From assembly GCA_014191195.1 (NCBI GenBank), contig BJGZ01000002.1, forward strand, positions 176,319 to 240,318: DNA of 64,000 nucleotides, written 5' to 3'. Made by a program: the position numbers and the translations under genes. The stretch is from Chlorobiota bacterium. GTDB taxonomy: Bacteria > Bacteroidota > Ignavibacteria > Kapaibacteriales > UBA961. The notes under the pieces are model-generated. The model ran no database searches, was not told the DNA's origin, and saw only the letters and a list, made by a program, of their open reading frames with translations. Each line of letters starts with the position of its first letter. Within the stretch, counting starts at the first letter, position 1. This document shows, piece by piece, positions 55,404 to 64,000 of this stretch.

Positions 55404-56018
55404 TCAATCATTCAATTGTTCTTTATGTAAAACCTTTAAGGTTTCATGTTCTAATGTATACACAATAGGTATTGCAGTTGGAATATTGAGCTCTAAAATA
55501 TCTTCTTTAGACATCTTATCTAATTCGGCTATTAATGCTCTTAAAGAATTTCCATGAGCAGTAATAAGCACATTCTTTCCTTTTTGTAATTCAGGAATAA
55601 TAGTTTCATGAAAATATGGCAAAACTCTTTCTTGTGTCATCTTTAATGATTCTCCATTTGGCGGAGCTATATCATAGCTTCTTCTCCATACTTTCAGTTG
55701 ATCTGATCCATATTCCTTACCGATATCATCCTTATTTAAGCCTTGCAGATCTCCATAATGTCTTTCATTAAGTTTGTCTGATCGATATGTAGGAATAGAT
55801 TGAATACCAGCTTGTTTTAATGCGATTTCTGCAGTTCTTATTGCACGCATAAGTACCGAAGTAAATACTATATCAATTGGATATTTCTGTAAAATATCTC
55901 CTGCATGTGTAGCTTCAATTTCGCCTTTTGCAGTTAAATCTATATCAACCCAACCTGTAAATTTATTTTCCAGATTCCATTGGGATTGGCCATGTCTTAA
56001 TAGTATTAAATAAGGCAT
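55404..56018 (-). CDS. gpmA: 2,3-bisphosphoglycerate-dependent phosphoglycerate mutase
   Basis: This glycolytic enzyme interconverts 3- and 2-phosphoglycerate. LILLRHGQSQWNLENKFTGW carries the phospho-accepting His, followed by the VDIDLTAKGE and TSVLMRAIRTAE blocks, RSDKLNERHYGDLQGLNK and LITAHGNSLRAL with the second His. The start at 56018 (MPYLILLRHG) is preferred over an upstream ATG at 56069 that would overlap the enoyl-CoA hydratase gene. 204 residues is slightly short for the family, the C-terminal tail being reduced. Confidence 0.94.
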   Translation of the reverse strand: MPYLILLRHGQSQWNLENKFTGWVDIDLTAKGEIEATHAGDILQKYPIDIVFTSVLMRAIRTAEIALKQAGIQSIPTYRSDKLNERHYGDLQGLNKDDIGKEYGSDQLKVWRRSYDIAPPNGESLKMTQERVLPYFHETIIPELQKGKNVLITAHGNSLRALIAELDKMSKEDILELNIPTAIPIVYTLEHETLKVLHKEQLND

Positions 56019-56034
56019 ATAAATAATAGTATAA

Positions 56035-56823
56035 TTATGAATTATTCCATGTAGGTTTTCTTTTTTCAATAAAGGCTTTCATTCCTTCTTTTTGGTCTTC
56101 ACTTGCAAAAAGCATATAAAAATTCTTGCGTTCAAATTCTAAACCTGCTTCTAAGGTTGTACTATAGGATTTTAGAACTGATTCTTTTATAAGTCTTATA
56201 GCAATTGGGGCTTTAGATGCAATTTCTGTGGCTAATGCAATAGCTTCTTGAAGATAACCTGAAACAGGTACAACTCTATTAACTAAACCTAATCTCCATG
56301 CTTCATAAGCAGAAATCATGCGTCCAGTTAATGCCATTTCCATTGCTTGTGCTTTACCTACTATTCTTGTTAATCTTTGGGTACCACCTGCTCCTGGCAT
56401 TACTCCAAGATTAATTTCTGGTTGACCAAACTGTGCAGTTTCGCTAGCAATTAACATATCACAATGCATAGCTAATTCGCATCCCCCACCAAGTGCATAT
56501 CCAGAAATTGCACCAATCAGGGGTTTTTTTAAGAGTCTAATTTTTTCCCATCTTGAGAATTGATCTCTTTCTAGCATGTCAATTGTTCCTGCATCAGACA
56601 TTTCAGTAATATCTGCGCCTGCCGCAAATGCTTTGTCACTTCCATGAATAATCATGCATCTAATATCTGATTGATTATCAAAATATTGTAAAGCATCTAC
56701 TATTTCAATCATGGTTTGTAAGCTTAATGCATTCAGTACTTCGGGTCTATGTAATTGTACAATTCCTATACCTGGTTTAGGAATATATGTTTTAATACAT
56801 GTATATGTATTCATTGTGTTCAT
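56035..56823 (-). CDS. Enoyl-CoA hydratase/isomerase family protein
   Basis: This 262-residue crotonase-fold enzyme shows the oxyanion-hole stretch AFAAGADITEM and the active-site Glu region SGYALGGGCELAMHCD and GQPEINLGVMPGAGGTQRLTRIVG, with both catalytic glutamates in place. These fit a short-chain 2-enoyl-CoA hydratase of beta-oxidation. No other beta-oxidation gene is in the window. Confidence 0.9.
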   Translation of the reverse strand: MNTMNTYTCIKTYIPKPGIGIVQLHRPEVLNALSLQTMIEIVDALQYFDNQSDIRCMIIHGSDKAFAAGADITEMSDAGTIDMLERDQFSRWEKIRLLKKPLIGAISGYALGGGCELAMHCDMLIASETAQFGQPEINLGVMPGAGGTQRLTRIVGKAQAMEMALTGRMISAYEAWRLGLVNRVVPVSGYLQEAIALATEIASKAPIAIRLIKESVLKSYSTTLEAGLEFERKNFYMLFASEDQKEGMKAFIEKRKPTWNNS

Positions 56824-56830
56824 AAAATAT

Positions 56831-58066
56831 TTAAAGAAGTAAACCTGCTAATGTTGCAGTAAGTAAATTTCCTAGTGCTCCAGTAGCCATTGCTTTAAGT
56901 CCTAATTGCGCAATATCTTTTTTTCTATGAGGAGCCATTTCACCAATTCCACCAATTTGAATTGCTATTGAACTAAAATTTGCAAAGCCACATAAAGCAA
57001 AACTAGCCATTCTAATTGTTTTGGGGTCTAATGATTGTTGTTTTATCATTTCTGATAAATCAGCATATGCGATAAATTCATTCAAACTTATTTTAGTACC
57101 AATAAGAGATCCAAAAGCTTGAGCATCTTGCGGGGGAACTCCTAAAATCAATGCAATGGGTGATAATAGCCATCCAAATAGTTGCTTTAAATCAACTGGA
57201 AAATTAATTCCATATTGAAATACTAATTCATGAATCCAATACATACAGCTATTTATACCTGCTACTAAAGCAATAAAAGCAATTAACATTGCAGCAATTC
57301 CAAGTGCTAATTTTATTCCGTCTGAAGCTCCATTTGCAGCTGCTTCTACAATAGTATAACTGTGGGCAAGTGCAGGCTCTGGCAATTGATTGTGGTGTAC
57401 TTCTAAGGATGGTACTACGATTTTAGAAAGCATTAATCCTGCTGGTGCAGCCATTACACTTGCGGTAATAAGAGATTCTGCAGGAACACCCATTTGTATA
57501 TATCCTGCCATTACTCCACCTGCAATTGTAATAAAGCCTCCAACCATTATTGTGTTTAATTCAGATCGTGAAGCATTACCTATATATGGTTTAATTAATA
57601 ATGGTGCTTCTGTTTGACCTAAAAAAATATTAGCTGAAGCAGATAAAGATTCTATACCAGATGTATGTAATGTTTTACTCATGCACCAGCTCATTCCACG
57701 CACTATGTGTTGCATAATGCCAAGATGATACATAATAGACATCACAGAAGAGAAAAATATAATTGCTGGTAAAACCGTAAAAGCAAATTGAAATCCGAAT
57801 GTTTGAGCAAATTCAGGTTTTACGATATTCCCAAATAACATTTCAGATCCTTTAGATGCTAATCCTAAAAATGCTGTCACTGCATTACCACATACTCTTA
57901 AAAAATGAATGCCAAATGGTATTTTAAGTACAAGAATACCTATTGTTATTTGTAAAAGAAGTCCTATACATACGATACGCCATGGAAATGCCTTTTTTTG
58001 TTCAGACATCAGCCAGCACAAAAAAATGATAAGAATTATTCCTAGAATACCAATAAAATGATTCAT
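56831..58066 (-). CDS. Concentrative nucleoside transporter, NupC/CNT family
   Basis: This 411-residue inner-membrane nucleoside symporter shows the CNT signatures FLGQTEAPLLIKPYI and TIAGGVMAGYIQMGVPA, the EFIAYADLS segment and FALCGFANFSSIAIQIGGIG. About nine to ten membrane helices are present. It stands three genes away from an adenosine-kinase-like PfkB gene in the same directon, suggesting nucleoside salvage. Confidence 0.92.
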   Translation of the reverse strand: MNHFIGILGIILIIFLCWLMSEQKKAFPWRIVCIGLLLQITIGILVLKIPFGIHFLRVCGNAVTAFLGLASKGSEMLFGNIVKPEFAQTFGFQFAFTVLPAIIFFSSVMSIMYHLGIMQHIVRGMSWCMSKTLHTSGIESLSASANIFLGQTEAPLLIKPYIGNASRSELNTIMVGGFITIAGGVMAGYIQMGVPAESLITASVMAAPAGLMLSKIVVPSLEVHHNQLPEPALAHSYTIVEAAANGASDGIKLALGIAAMLIAFIALVAGINSCMYWIHELVFQYGINFPVDLKQLFGWLLSPIALILGVPPQDAQAFGSLIGTKISLNEFIAYADLSEMIKQQSLDPKTIRMASFALCGFANFSSIAIQIGGIGEMAPHRKKDIAQLGLKAMATGALGNLLTATLAGLLL

Positions 58067-58069
58067 ACA

Positions 58070-59056
58070 TTATAGCCACTTATTTTGTTGATACCATTCT
58101 ACAGTTCTATAAATACCTTGTTCCAAACTAATTTTTTGCTGCCAATTAAAATGTTCTTTTGCTTTCTCTACGCTACAGATCCAATATGGCTGAATTATAT
58201 CCATTCCTTTTTCATAATTGAGTACTGGTGGTTTAGAAGAAAATTTTCCCAAAAACTCTGATATTCCTGCTAAACCCATTACCACAGTATGTGGTACACG
58301 AATTGAAATCAAACTCTTTTTATTACATGCCTGCTTTGAAATTTCTGCGATGGTATCCCAAGAATAAAATTCTTCAGAAGAGATAAAATAGATTTCACCT
58401 ATTGTATTATTGCTCATTGCGGCTTCTATAATGCCTCTTGATAAATCAATTCCATGAATAAGGCTTACCTTCTTTTTATCAAATCCAATCAATGGAGCTA
58501 TTCCCCTATTAATTGCTTGAAAAAAAGTAAGCACTGCTGTATCACGTTCTCCATATACTGCAGGTGGACGCACAATTGTGATAGGCATATCATTCATATA
58601 TGTTTGAACTATTTCCTCTGCTGCCTTTTTTGATCTTCCATATGCAGTTATGGGTAATAATGGACTTTGCTCATTAACTGGGTTTTGTAATGATGCCGAT
58701 GGGCCAGTTACAGTTTGACTACTTACATGTAAAAATCGTTGAAGATTTGGAGCATACAGTTTTGCAGCTTCAAGTAGATTTTTTGTTGCATCACGATTAC
58801 CAGCCATAAATTCTGCTTCATTTCTAGCTGCAGTTAATCCTGCTACGTGAATAATCATATCCATATCTTTTACTGCGCTTTGCAATGATTCTGGATGAGA
58901 CAATGAAGCATTAATAATAGAAAATGGTTTGCCTTCTAACCATTGCATATTGCTTGTAGACCTAGCTATACAGTAGATATCTGCATCATAGTCTTGCAGT
59001 AAATCCGCAGTATGGCTTCCAATAAAGCCTGTAGCACCTGTTACTAATACCTTCAT
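58070..59056 (-). CDS. NAD-dependent epimerase/dehydratase (extended SDR)
   Basis: This 328-residue extended SDR enzyme has the Rossmann motif VTGATGFIGSHTADLL at the N-terminus, HVAGLTAARNEAEFM, and the active-site YGRSKKAAEE (Tyr-x3-Lys) with a preceding Ser/Thr region. It is probably a nucleotide-sugar or sterol-like epimerase/reductase; the substrate cannot be told. VRPPAVYGERDTAVLTFF is a family block. Confidence 0.9.
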   Translation of the reverse strand: MKVLVTGATGFIGSHTADLLQDYDADIYCIARSTSNMQWLEGKPFSIINASLSHPESLQSAVKDMDMIIHVAGLTAARNEAEFMAGNRDATKNLLEAAKLYAPNLQRFLHVSSQTVTGPSASLQNPVNEQSPLLPITAYGRSKKAAEEIVQTYMNDMPITIVRPPAVYGERDTAVLTFFQAINRGIAPLIGFDKKKVSLIHGIDLSRGIIEAAMSNNTIGEIYFISSEEFYSWDTIAEISKQACNKKSLISIRVPHTVVMGLAGISEFLGKFSSKPPVLNYEKGMDIIQPYWICSVEKAKEHFNWQQKISLEQGIYRTVEWYQQNKWL

Positions 59057-59058
59057 TA

Positions 59059-59637
59059 TTAATCTTCTTCCTGAAATGTTATTAATTCTCCATTTGATAA
59101 TATAATATCATACTCAGGAGAGATATCGCCTCGTGATATTTTTTTTAATTTATTTTGCATAAGTGTTTTACGTATACTAGAAAGTCTATCCGAAAAATAA
59201 ATCCCATGTAAATGATCTATTTCATGTTGTAAAACTCTTGCTAATAATCCATCAGCCTCGATTGTATGTTCTTTCATATTCTCATCCATAAATCGAACTT
59301 GTATGGCCTCTGGTCTAATAACTGTATCTCTAAGATATGGTAAGCTTAAACATCCTTCCTCATAATCAGTATCTTCATCTGAATAATACAGAATTCTTGG
59401 ATTAATGATAGTAAGCGGCTTTGTTTGTTCATATCCTGTCATTGGAGAAATATCGATAACAGTTAAAGATAATGGAGAACCTACCTGGTTTGCAGCTAAT
59501 CCGATACCATCTGCATAATGCATCGTTTGTTTCATATCAGCAATAAATGAAATCAAAGAATCATCTATTGAGTTAATGATATCGGCTTTTTTTCTCAGTA
59601 TTGGATGATCAAATACATAAATCGGTAAAATAGACAT
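59059..59637 (-). CDS. def: Peptide deformylase
   Basis: This enzyme removes the N-formyl group from new proteins. All three motifs are intact: GIGLAANQVG, EEGCLSLP (metal-binding Cys) and QHEIDHLHG (HExxH). The 192-residue length is usual. Confidence 0.97.
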   Translation of the reverse strand: MSILPIYVFDHPILRKKADIINSIDDSLISFIADMKQTMHYADGIGLAANQVGSPLSLTVIDISPMTGYEQTKPLTIINPRILYYSDEDTDYEEGCLSLPYLRDTVIRPEAIQVRFMDENMKEHTIEADGLLARVLQHEIDHLHGIYFSDRLSSIRKTLMQNKLKKISRGDISPEYDIILSNGELITFQEED

Positions 59638-59651
59638 AACATTCTTACTCT

Positions 59652-61013
59652 TTAAAATCCTAGTTCTAATAAATATGAAGAAAAAGGCTCTGAAAAAATA
59701 TTAAGAGATTCACCATATTTCTTTCCTTCTGGTACAAACAATAATGAACCTAATGTATCAGAATTATCGTGAATAAATGAAGATGTTGCTAATATTGTTT
59801 CTTCTTCTGGACGAAACTGATTATCACAATCGTGAATAATCACAGAAAACCCTATTTCTTTAATAGATTCTTTTATCTCTGATTGGATTTGATTGCCAAA
59901 TAACAGTAATGGTATGGCAATTTTTAATGAATATCCAGTTTTAGTTAGTGATGATGAATGTTTTATTGACGATAAAAGCGAGGTGCTTACAATGTTATCT
60001 TCAGATTTAATAATTGAAACTGTAGAATTTTGTTCTAAAAAATCACCTGGTTTTATTGAAATAGCCATTGTTCCACTATCAGAAATTATGAGCTTTTTAT
60101 CTGTACTCTTTTTCTTCTTATGAATTCTTTTGTCAATATATTGATTAACATCTGTTGATGGTGGATGAGTTGTAAACCAAATGTCTACATAATCAGATGT
60201 GCATGTATCACATCTGCCATATATCAAAGCATCATCAGTTACAGAAATATCAAAAGTCAGATAATCAGTATCATAATGAATATTATGAATCTCAAAAGAG
60301 CAATCTGAATCACCTTGCCAATAAAAAGCTCCTTTGACAGCAAAATCAGGCTTGTGAGCTAAAACTCTACTACTTATACCTTTTATTTCTTGTACATTTT
60401 TTGAATATGCAGGTATTGACAAATAACTATGATCATAAGCAATATTATCGGTTTTAATATCTATTAATTTTTCTTTTGATTCTAATGTCTGAAAATTATT
60501 ATACGTTTCTCTTGTATAGCCGGCAATTCGTGATGTAGAAAATTCATCTGTATGAATAACAAAACCATTGTCGAATGTATATCCCTTAATATTCCAATTA
60601 AACTGTTCGATTTTGCTTGTAATAAAGCATGTATTGTGTCTAATCACAATGCCAACTTCTAAAGGCATTTCAACATAAGTATGTTCATATTCTGCAATCT
60701 TGGTTAAAAAGCCTTCTATATCAGAGAATAAGTAAACTGTTACTATTTTTTTCTTGTCTGCATTATTCTTTACAACAAATGCTAAATCAGGATATGTATC
60801 TCCAGAAAAATCTGCAATATCCCAACTCCACACTTTGCACTTCGTAGTATCAGGTATTTGTTTCTGAATATCTGCAATCATTTCTTCATCAAAATATAGA
60901 AGAAGTTTTTCAGAAAAATCAGACATTGTCATACCAGATTGAGCTTGTAATTGAAAAAAACAATTACCTTGAACAATGCACATAAGAAATATGTAAATAC
61001 AGAATTGCTTCAC
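59652..61013 (-). CDS. Secreted protein with CBM9-like region, unknown function
   Basis: This 453-residue exported protein starts at GTG (61013), which gives a signal peptide ending FFQLQAQ. The first half holds WDIADFSGDTYPDLAFVVKN, like an FG-GAP/VCBS Asp-rich repeat. From about 210 to 400 there is a beta-sandwich resembling family-9 carbohydrate-binding modules (DYLTFDISVTDDALI, SDYVDIWFTTHPP). No sorting domain or catalytic motif is visible. It starts 1 nt after the pfkB-family stop. The carbohydrate-binding call is only by pattern. Confidence 0.65.
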   Translation of the reverse strand: MKQFCIYIFLMCIVQGNCFFQLQAQSGMTMSDFSEKLLLYFDEEMIADIQKQIPDTTKCKVWSWDIADFSGDTYPDLAFVVKNNADKKKIVTVYLFSDIEGFLTKIAEYEHTYVEMPLEVGIVIRHNTCFITSKIEQFNWNIKGYTFDNGFVIHTDEFSTSRIAGYTRETYNNFQTLESKEKLIDIKTDNIAYDHSYLSIPAYSKNVQEIKGISSRVLAHKPDFAVKGAFYWQGDSDCSFEIHNIHYDTDYLTFDISVTDDALIYGRCDTCTSDYVDIWFTTHPPSTDVNQYIDKRIHKKKKSTDKKLIISDSGTMAISIKPGDFLEQNSTVSIIKSEDNIVSTSLLSSIKHSSSLTKTGYSLKIAIPLLLFGNQIQSEIKESIKEIGFSVIIHDCDNQFRPEEETILATSSFIHDNSDTLGSLLFVPEGKKYGESLNIFSEPFSSYLLELGF

Positions 61014-61014
61014 A

Positions 61015-62013
61015 TTAATGTTGTAATAGTGAAAAGACTTCTTTTTTTATATCTGAAGCTGAACTTTTAAGCCTAGCCCCATATTGCGATACAATTTTAG
61101 ATGCAGCATATGAACCTAAATGTCCTGCATGTTCAACTGTATATCCATTTGTTATGCCATATAAAAACCCACCAGCAAACATATCGCCAGCGCCGGTAGT
61201 ATCTATTGGAATTGTTGGATAAGCAGGAATGCTAATATCTTTGCCATCATAATGAATATAAGCACCTTGATTGCCCCGCGTCATAACTACATGCGTACAT
61301 ACTGTTTTTAAATATTCAAAAGCATCTTGCTCATTATACATTTCAGAAAATGCACATGCTTCTGCAGCATTGCAGAAAATCATATCTGTATAATGTAAGA
61401 TTTCTAATACTCTGTCTTTAAATACTTCAACCACAAAAGTATCAGAGAAAGTAAAAGCAATTTTCGTGTCGTGTTGTTTGGCAATTTTCACTGCTTCTAA
61501 AACTGCAGCTGCACCACCTGATTCTGTAATTCGATACCCTTCTGCATAAAGCCATTCAGATCGAGAAATTGTTTCTATCACTAGATGATCTTTATTATAG
61601 CTAGAATTTACCCCAAGATCTGTAAGCATTGTTCTTTCAGCATCAGGAGTAATAAGAACTAAACATGTACCAGTTATCGAATTCGGAATAATTTCAGCTT
61701 CTAGATGTATGGATAATTGACGAAATTCATCGGCATAAAAAAGGCCCATATCATCATTTCCAAGTATTGTTTTATATGCAGCTTTTCCCCCAAACTGTCC
61801 AATAGCTATAATTGTATTAGCAGCAGATCCACCACTTGATCGATGTGGATGATGCGCTTGTAATGATGTTATTGTAGCAGATTGTTCCTGTGGGCTAACT
61901 AATGCCATTGACCCTTTCTTTAAACCTAAAGGAGCAAATTGCTGCTCATTAATTGTAAATTCTATGTCTACTAAGGCATGGCCTATGCCACATATATGTA
62001 AATCTTTATTCAT
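61015..62013 (-). CDS. PfkB-family sugar/nucleoside kinase, adenosine-kinase-like
   Basis: This 332-residue kinase of the ribokinase fold shows GIGHALVDIEF at the start, SSGGSAANTIIAIGQFGG, and the anion-hole motif DTTGAGDMFAGGFLYG with the catalytic Asp. The overall pattern is closest to adenosine kinases of the PfkB family. Its position with a CNT nucleoside transporter (56831) in the same run supports nucleoside phosphorylation; other sugar substrates are possible. Confidence 0.88.
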   Translation of the reverse strand: MNKDLHICGIGHALVDIEFTINEQQFAPLGLKKGSMALVSPQEQSATITSLQAHHPHRSSGGSAANTIIAIGQFGGKAAYKTILGNDDMGLFYADEFRQLSIHLEAEIIPNSITGTCLVLITPDAERTMLTDLGVNSSYNKDHLVIETISRSEWLYAEGYRITESGGAAAVLEAVKIAKQHDTKIAFTFSDTFVVEVFKDRVLEILHYTDMIFCNAAEACAFSEMYNEQDAFEYLKTVCTHVVMTRGNQGAYIHYDGKDISIPAYPTIPIDTTGAGDMFAGGFLYGITNGYTVEHAGHLGSYAASKIVSQYGARLKSSASDIKKEVFSLLQH

Positions 62014-62110
62014 GATTACATTCGATATCGTAATATTTAAAAAATAATAATGTAAAAATACGGAAAAAAGCAGTTTTGACAGCTATTTACCTATAGTTCA
62101 ATACAAGAAA

Positions 62111-62141
62111 ATAGCCATAATCCACTAAGAATTATGGCTAT
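62111..62141 (-). terminator. Rho-independent terminator after the second TonB receptor
   Basis: ATAGCCATAAT (62111-62121) and ATTATGGCTAT (62131-62141) form a perfect 11-bp stem with a 9-nt loop. On the minus strand it runs into TTTTCTTGT. It lies 33 nt past the receptor's stop. The gap 62014-62174 shows nothing else but the leader of the PfkB-family gene. Confidence 0.75.
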
Positions 62142-62174
62142 AAAAATTTGTTTCTAAAAGATTCTACAGGCTAA

Positions 62175-64000
62175 TTAATTTGTCCAATTCAATGAAGTAC
62201 CAATTACAATATTCCTTGGCAAACCTGGTTCTAAATATGCGGGCGATGTAAATTTGGGTATATCTGGATTTATCCATACACCTGCAGCATATTGTATATC
62301 TAGAAGATTTTGCACCTTTCCAAATATTTTCAATTCAAGATTATTCGATATTTCTACATTGTACATAATACCAATATCAATAGTTGAATAAGCATCAATC
62401 TTTAAAGTATTAGCATCATTAGCAAAATATGAACTCATATTTCGAATTTCTGCATTACAAGAAAATTCAGAAAATGTAATAGGTGTGTATTGAATCTTAA
62501 ACGATCCATAAGAATTTGGAATTCCAGCTATCGAATTCTGAGCATAATCTTTATAAGATGCCCCAGTTGGATTTCCATTCACTAGTGAATCTTGTTTGTA
62601 TTCGGTATATACATTTGAACTTAATGTAATGGATGCACTTATACTTAATCCATTTTCCCATTGTGCAGAGTGGCTACATTCAATACCGGTTCTTTTGGTT
62701 TTACCTGCATTAAAGTAAAATCTACCACCAGAATATGGAACAATATCATTTTCTGTTGAAATCGTATATATAGCTAGATCTCCTTTAATTTTTGCTTTGC
62801 CTAATAGCAAATAATTATCATGAATAAGATCACATTTATATCCTGCTTCTAAAGACAAAGATTGAATTGGTTGCAATAAAGGGTTGATAATATAAGAACT
62901 TAAAGAAGCCGGTGGGTCTGTTTCATTTGCAGCAGGGACTTCTATTCCACCACCAAGATTTGCATAAACAGACATATCATTTTGTAATTTCCAGGTAATT
63001 CCTGCTTTGGGTGTAATTCTTTCAAATGATTTCATTTCATTTTTATATACTGGCAAAGCTCCGTCTATATAAATATCGGTGAAATAAGAGATATTATCAT
63101 ATCGAGCACCTATAATGAGTGAGATCTTTTCACCAAAAAGTATTTCATCTTGGAGAAATACTCCAATATTTTCGGCACCTTCTCTTTTATTTGTTTTGAG
63201 AATATCTCCTCTTTCTCCATTTTTAAGAGAATAAAATAAGATAGCTCCATCTTGATATTGATAATCCACACCACCGATAAACATTTGGTGAATGTCTTCT
63301 GAATAATGCATTGTATGTTTCATTACAATGTTTCCACCTGTATGATAGCGGGTAAAGTCTCTAAATGTATTACGTTCAGATCTTTGTAAAAATTTGCTTT
63401 GTAAATAGGCCATTCCTCCAATTCCAAGATCTTGTGTTATAGAATGATCGATCGTAAATCCAAGTCTTCCGGCGGTATTATTACGTCTTTCATCTCTTTG
63501 AATAAAGGTAGGATTAAATGTTGAAGTATCTGCACTTTGTTGTGGATTTGAATCAAATTGAACTTGATTTAAAGGACCAGGTATTCTAAAATTTGTATTT
63601 CCTGCAAGTATAAATAATCCTGTTTTTGTTCTTTGATTGATTTGATTAACTAATCCACCACTACATTGAAAAGCATTACTTTGTGAATGTTCTCTCCATC
63701 CATCAAAGCTATTTCTTCCAATAGTACAATACAATAAGCCAATATCAGTTTTTGTAGAAGCTTGAAATGTTGTTTTTTGTAATCCAAAACTTCCAATCTG
63801 AGATGAAAGACTAAGTATTGTATTATCTGTTTGTGGTATTGTAGAAAAACTAATGATACCACCAGAAGCATTGCCAAATAATGCAGAACTATTAGACCTG
63901 AGAATTTCCGCGCTTTTTAAAGCTGCGGGGTTTATAAAATCTAAAGCGGTTCTTCCATCAGGTTCTGTTTCTGGAATACCATCCACTAAAACGCGTATTC
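62175..64000 (-). CDS. TonB-dependent outer-membrane receptor (5' end outside window)
   Basis: This is the body of a TonB-dependent receptor that would import a metal chelate or similar ligand. The frame is open to the right edge (the GTG at 63986 is internal), so the signal and part of the plug are missing. The visible start IRVLVDGIPETEPDGRT then RSNSSALFGNASGGIISFST is a plug domain, and the barrel follows to the late motif GKVQNLLDIQYAAGVW and a C-terminal LPRNIVIGTSLNWTN. It differs in sequence from the receptor at 1-1880, so the two probably have different substrates. Confidence 0.9.
   Translation of the reverse strand, partial: IRVLVDGIPETEPDGRTALDFINPAALKSAEILRSNSSALFGNASGGIISFSTIPQTDNTILSLSSQIGSFGLQKTTFQASTKTDIGLLYCTIGRNSFDGWREHSQSNAFQCSGGLVNQINQRTKTGLFILAGNTNFRIPGPLNQVQFDSNPQQSADTSTFNPTFIQRDERRNNTAGRLGFTIDHSITQDLGIGGMAYLQSKFLQRSERNTFRDFTRYHTGGNIVMKHTMHYSEDIHQMFIGGVDYQYQDGAILFYSLKNGERGDILKTNKREGAENIGVFLQDEILFGEKISLIIGARYDNISYFTDIYIDGALPVYKNEMKSFERITPKAGITWKLQNDMSVYANLGGGIEVPAANETDPPASLSSYIINPLLQPIQSLSLEAGYKCDLIHDNYLLLGKAKIKGDLAIYTISTENDIVPYSGGRFYFNAGKTKRTGIECSHSAQWENGLSISASITLSSNVYTEYKQDSLVNGNPTGASYKDYAQNSIAGIPNSYGSFKIQYTPITFSEFSCNAEIRNMSSYFANDANTLKIDAYSTIDIGIMYNVEISNNLELKIFGKVQNLLDIQYAAGVWINPDIPKFTSPAYLEPGLPRNIVIGTSLNWTN

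Noticed and set aside
1..64000. CRISPR arrays, rRNA, tRNA, insertion sequences, prophage or integrase genes
   Set aside because: No regular repeat-spacer pattern, no tRNA-like cloverleaf in any gap and no transposase or integrase motif were seen; gaps are too short for most of these.

Overview
The window comes from an AT-rich Gram-negative bacterium of the Bacteroidota/FCB group. The sequence evidence is lipid A genes (lpxB, lpxK, a DUF374 acyltransferase), two TonB-dependent receptors, a PorQ-type component of the type IX secretion system (T9SS), three large secreted proteins with T9SS C-terminal sorting domains, a GT117/DUF2723 membrane protein, and Bacteroidota-like TAnnTTTG motifs in some gene leaders. 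The low GC and the gene mix would suit a deep FCB lineage such as Kapabacteria/Ignavibacteria, but I cannot place it below phylum from this window. It is ordinary chromosome: I see no insertion sequence, phage, CRISPR array, rRNA or tRNA. Genes are packed very tightly, with many ATGA overlaps and gaps of 0-15 nt, and only one gap exceeds 300 nt.

Layout. 1-1880: 3' part of a FecA-like TonB receptor (+), abutting a convergent OmpA-like outer-membrane protein. 3767-6988 (-): recG and rfbA. 7031-11602 (-): a complete phosphate-uptake operon pstSCAB-phoU with a strong terminator. 11700-18158 (-): lpxB, a DUF374 acyltransferase, lpxK, a class-I amidotransferase-like hydrolase and a 1011-aa T9SS beta-propeller protein. 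18284-24883 (+): three TPR-repeat exported proteins, a DUF3592 protein, mpl (peptidoglycan recycling) and trhO (tRNA modification). A small membrane protein (20238-20819, -) is wedged between two of the TPR genes and overlaps both. 24838-37863 (-): mgtE, an ABC-F ATPase, a flavoprotein, an alpha/beta-hydrolase that lacks its serine nucleophile, an endonuclease/exonuclease/phosphatase lipoprotein, proline dehydrogenase, and two tandem reprolysin-like T9SS metalloproteases. 38190-48772 (+): a surface-polysaccharide and cell-wall block (Wzz-like co-polymerase, a putative GT-A transferase, a Wzx-like flippase, PBP2, an orphan solute-binding lipoprotein, a GT117/DUF2723 protein and an unknown membrane protein). 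62013-48829 (-): sixteen genes in one direction with no gap above 42 nt (adenosine-kinase-like PfkB, def, epimerase, nucleoside transporter, enoyl-CoA hydratase, gpmA, rsfS, argS, CDGSH protein, NUDIX, parA, parB, thioesterase, porQ and two unknowns), ending at a rho-independent terminator. 62175-64000: a second TonB receptor cut by the right edge.

Functionally the window is mostly cell envelope (lipid A, polysaccharide export, peptidoglycan, outer-membrane uptake, T9SS surface proteins) mixed with housekeeping. I found no clearly new defence or metabolic system. The strongest oddities are the doubly overlapped antisense gene among the TPR genes, the hydrolase with a lost nucleophile, the orphan solute-binding protein translationally coupled to PBP2 and a GT117 enzyme, and a structured leader between the metalloproteases and the polysaccharide operon.
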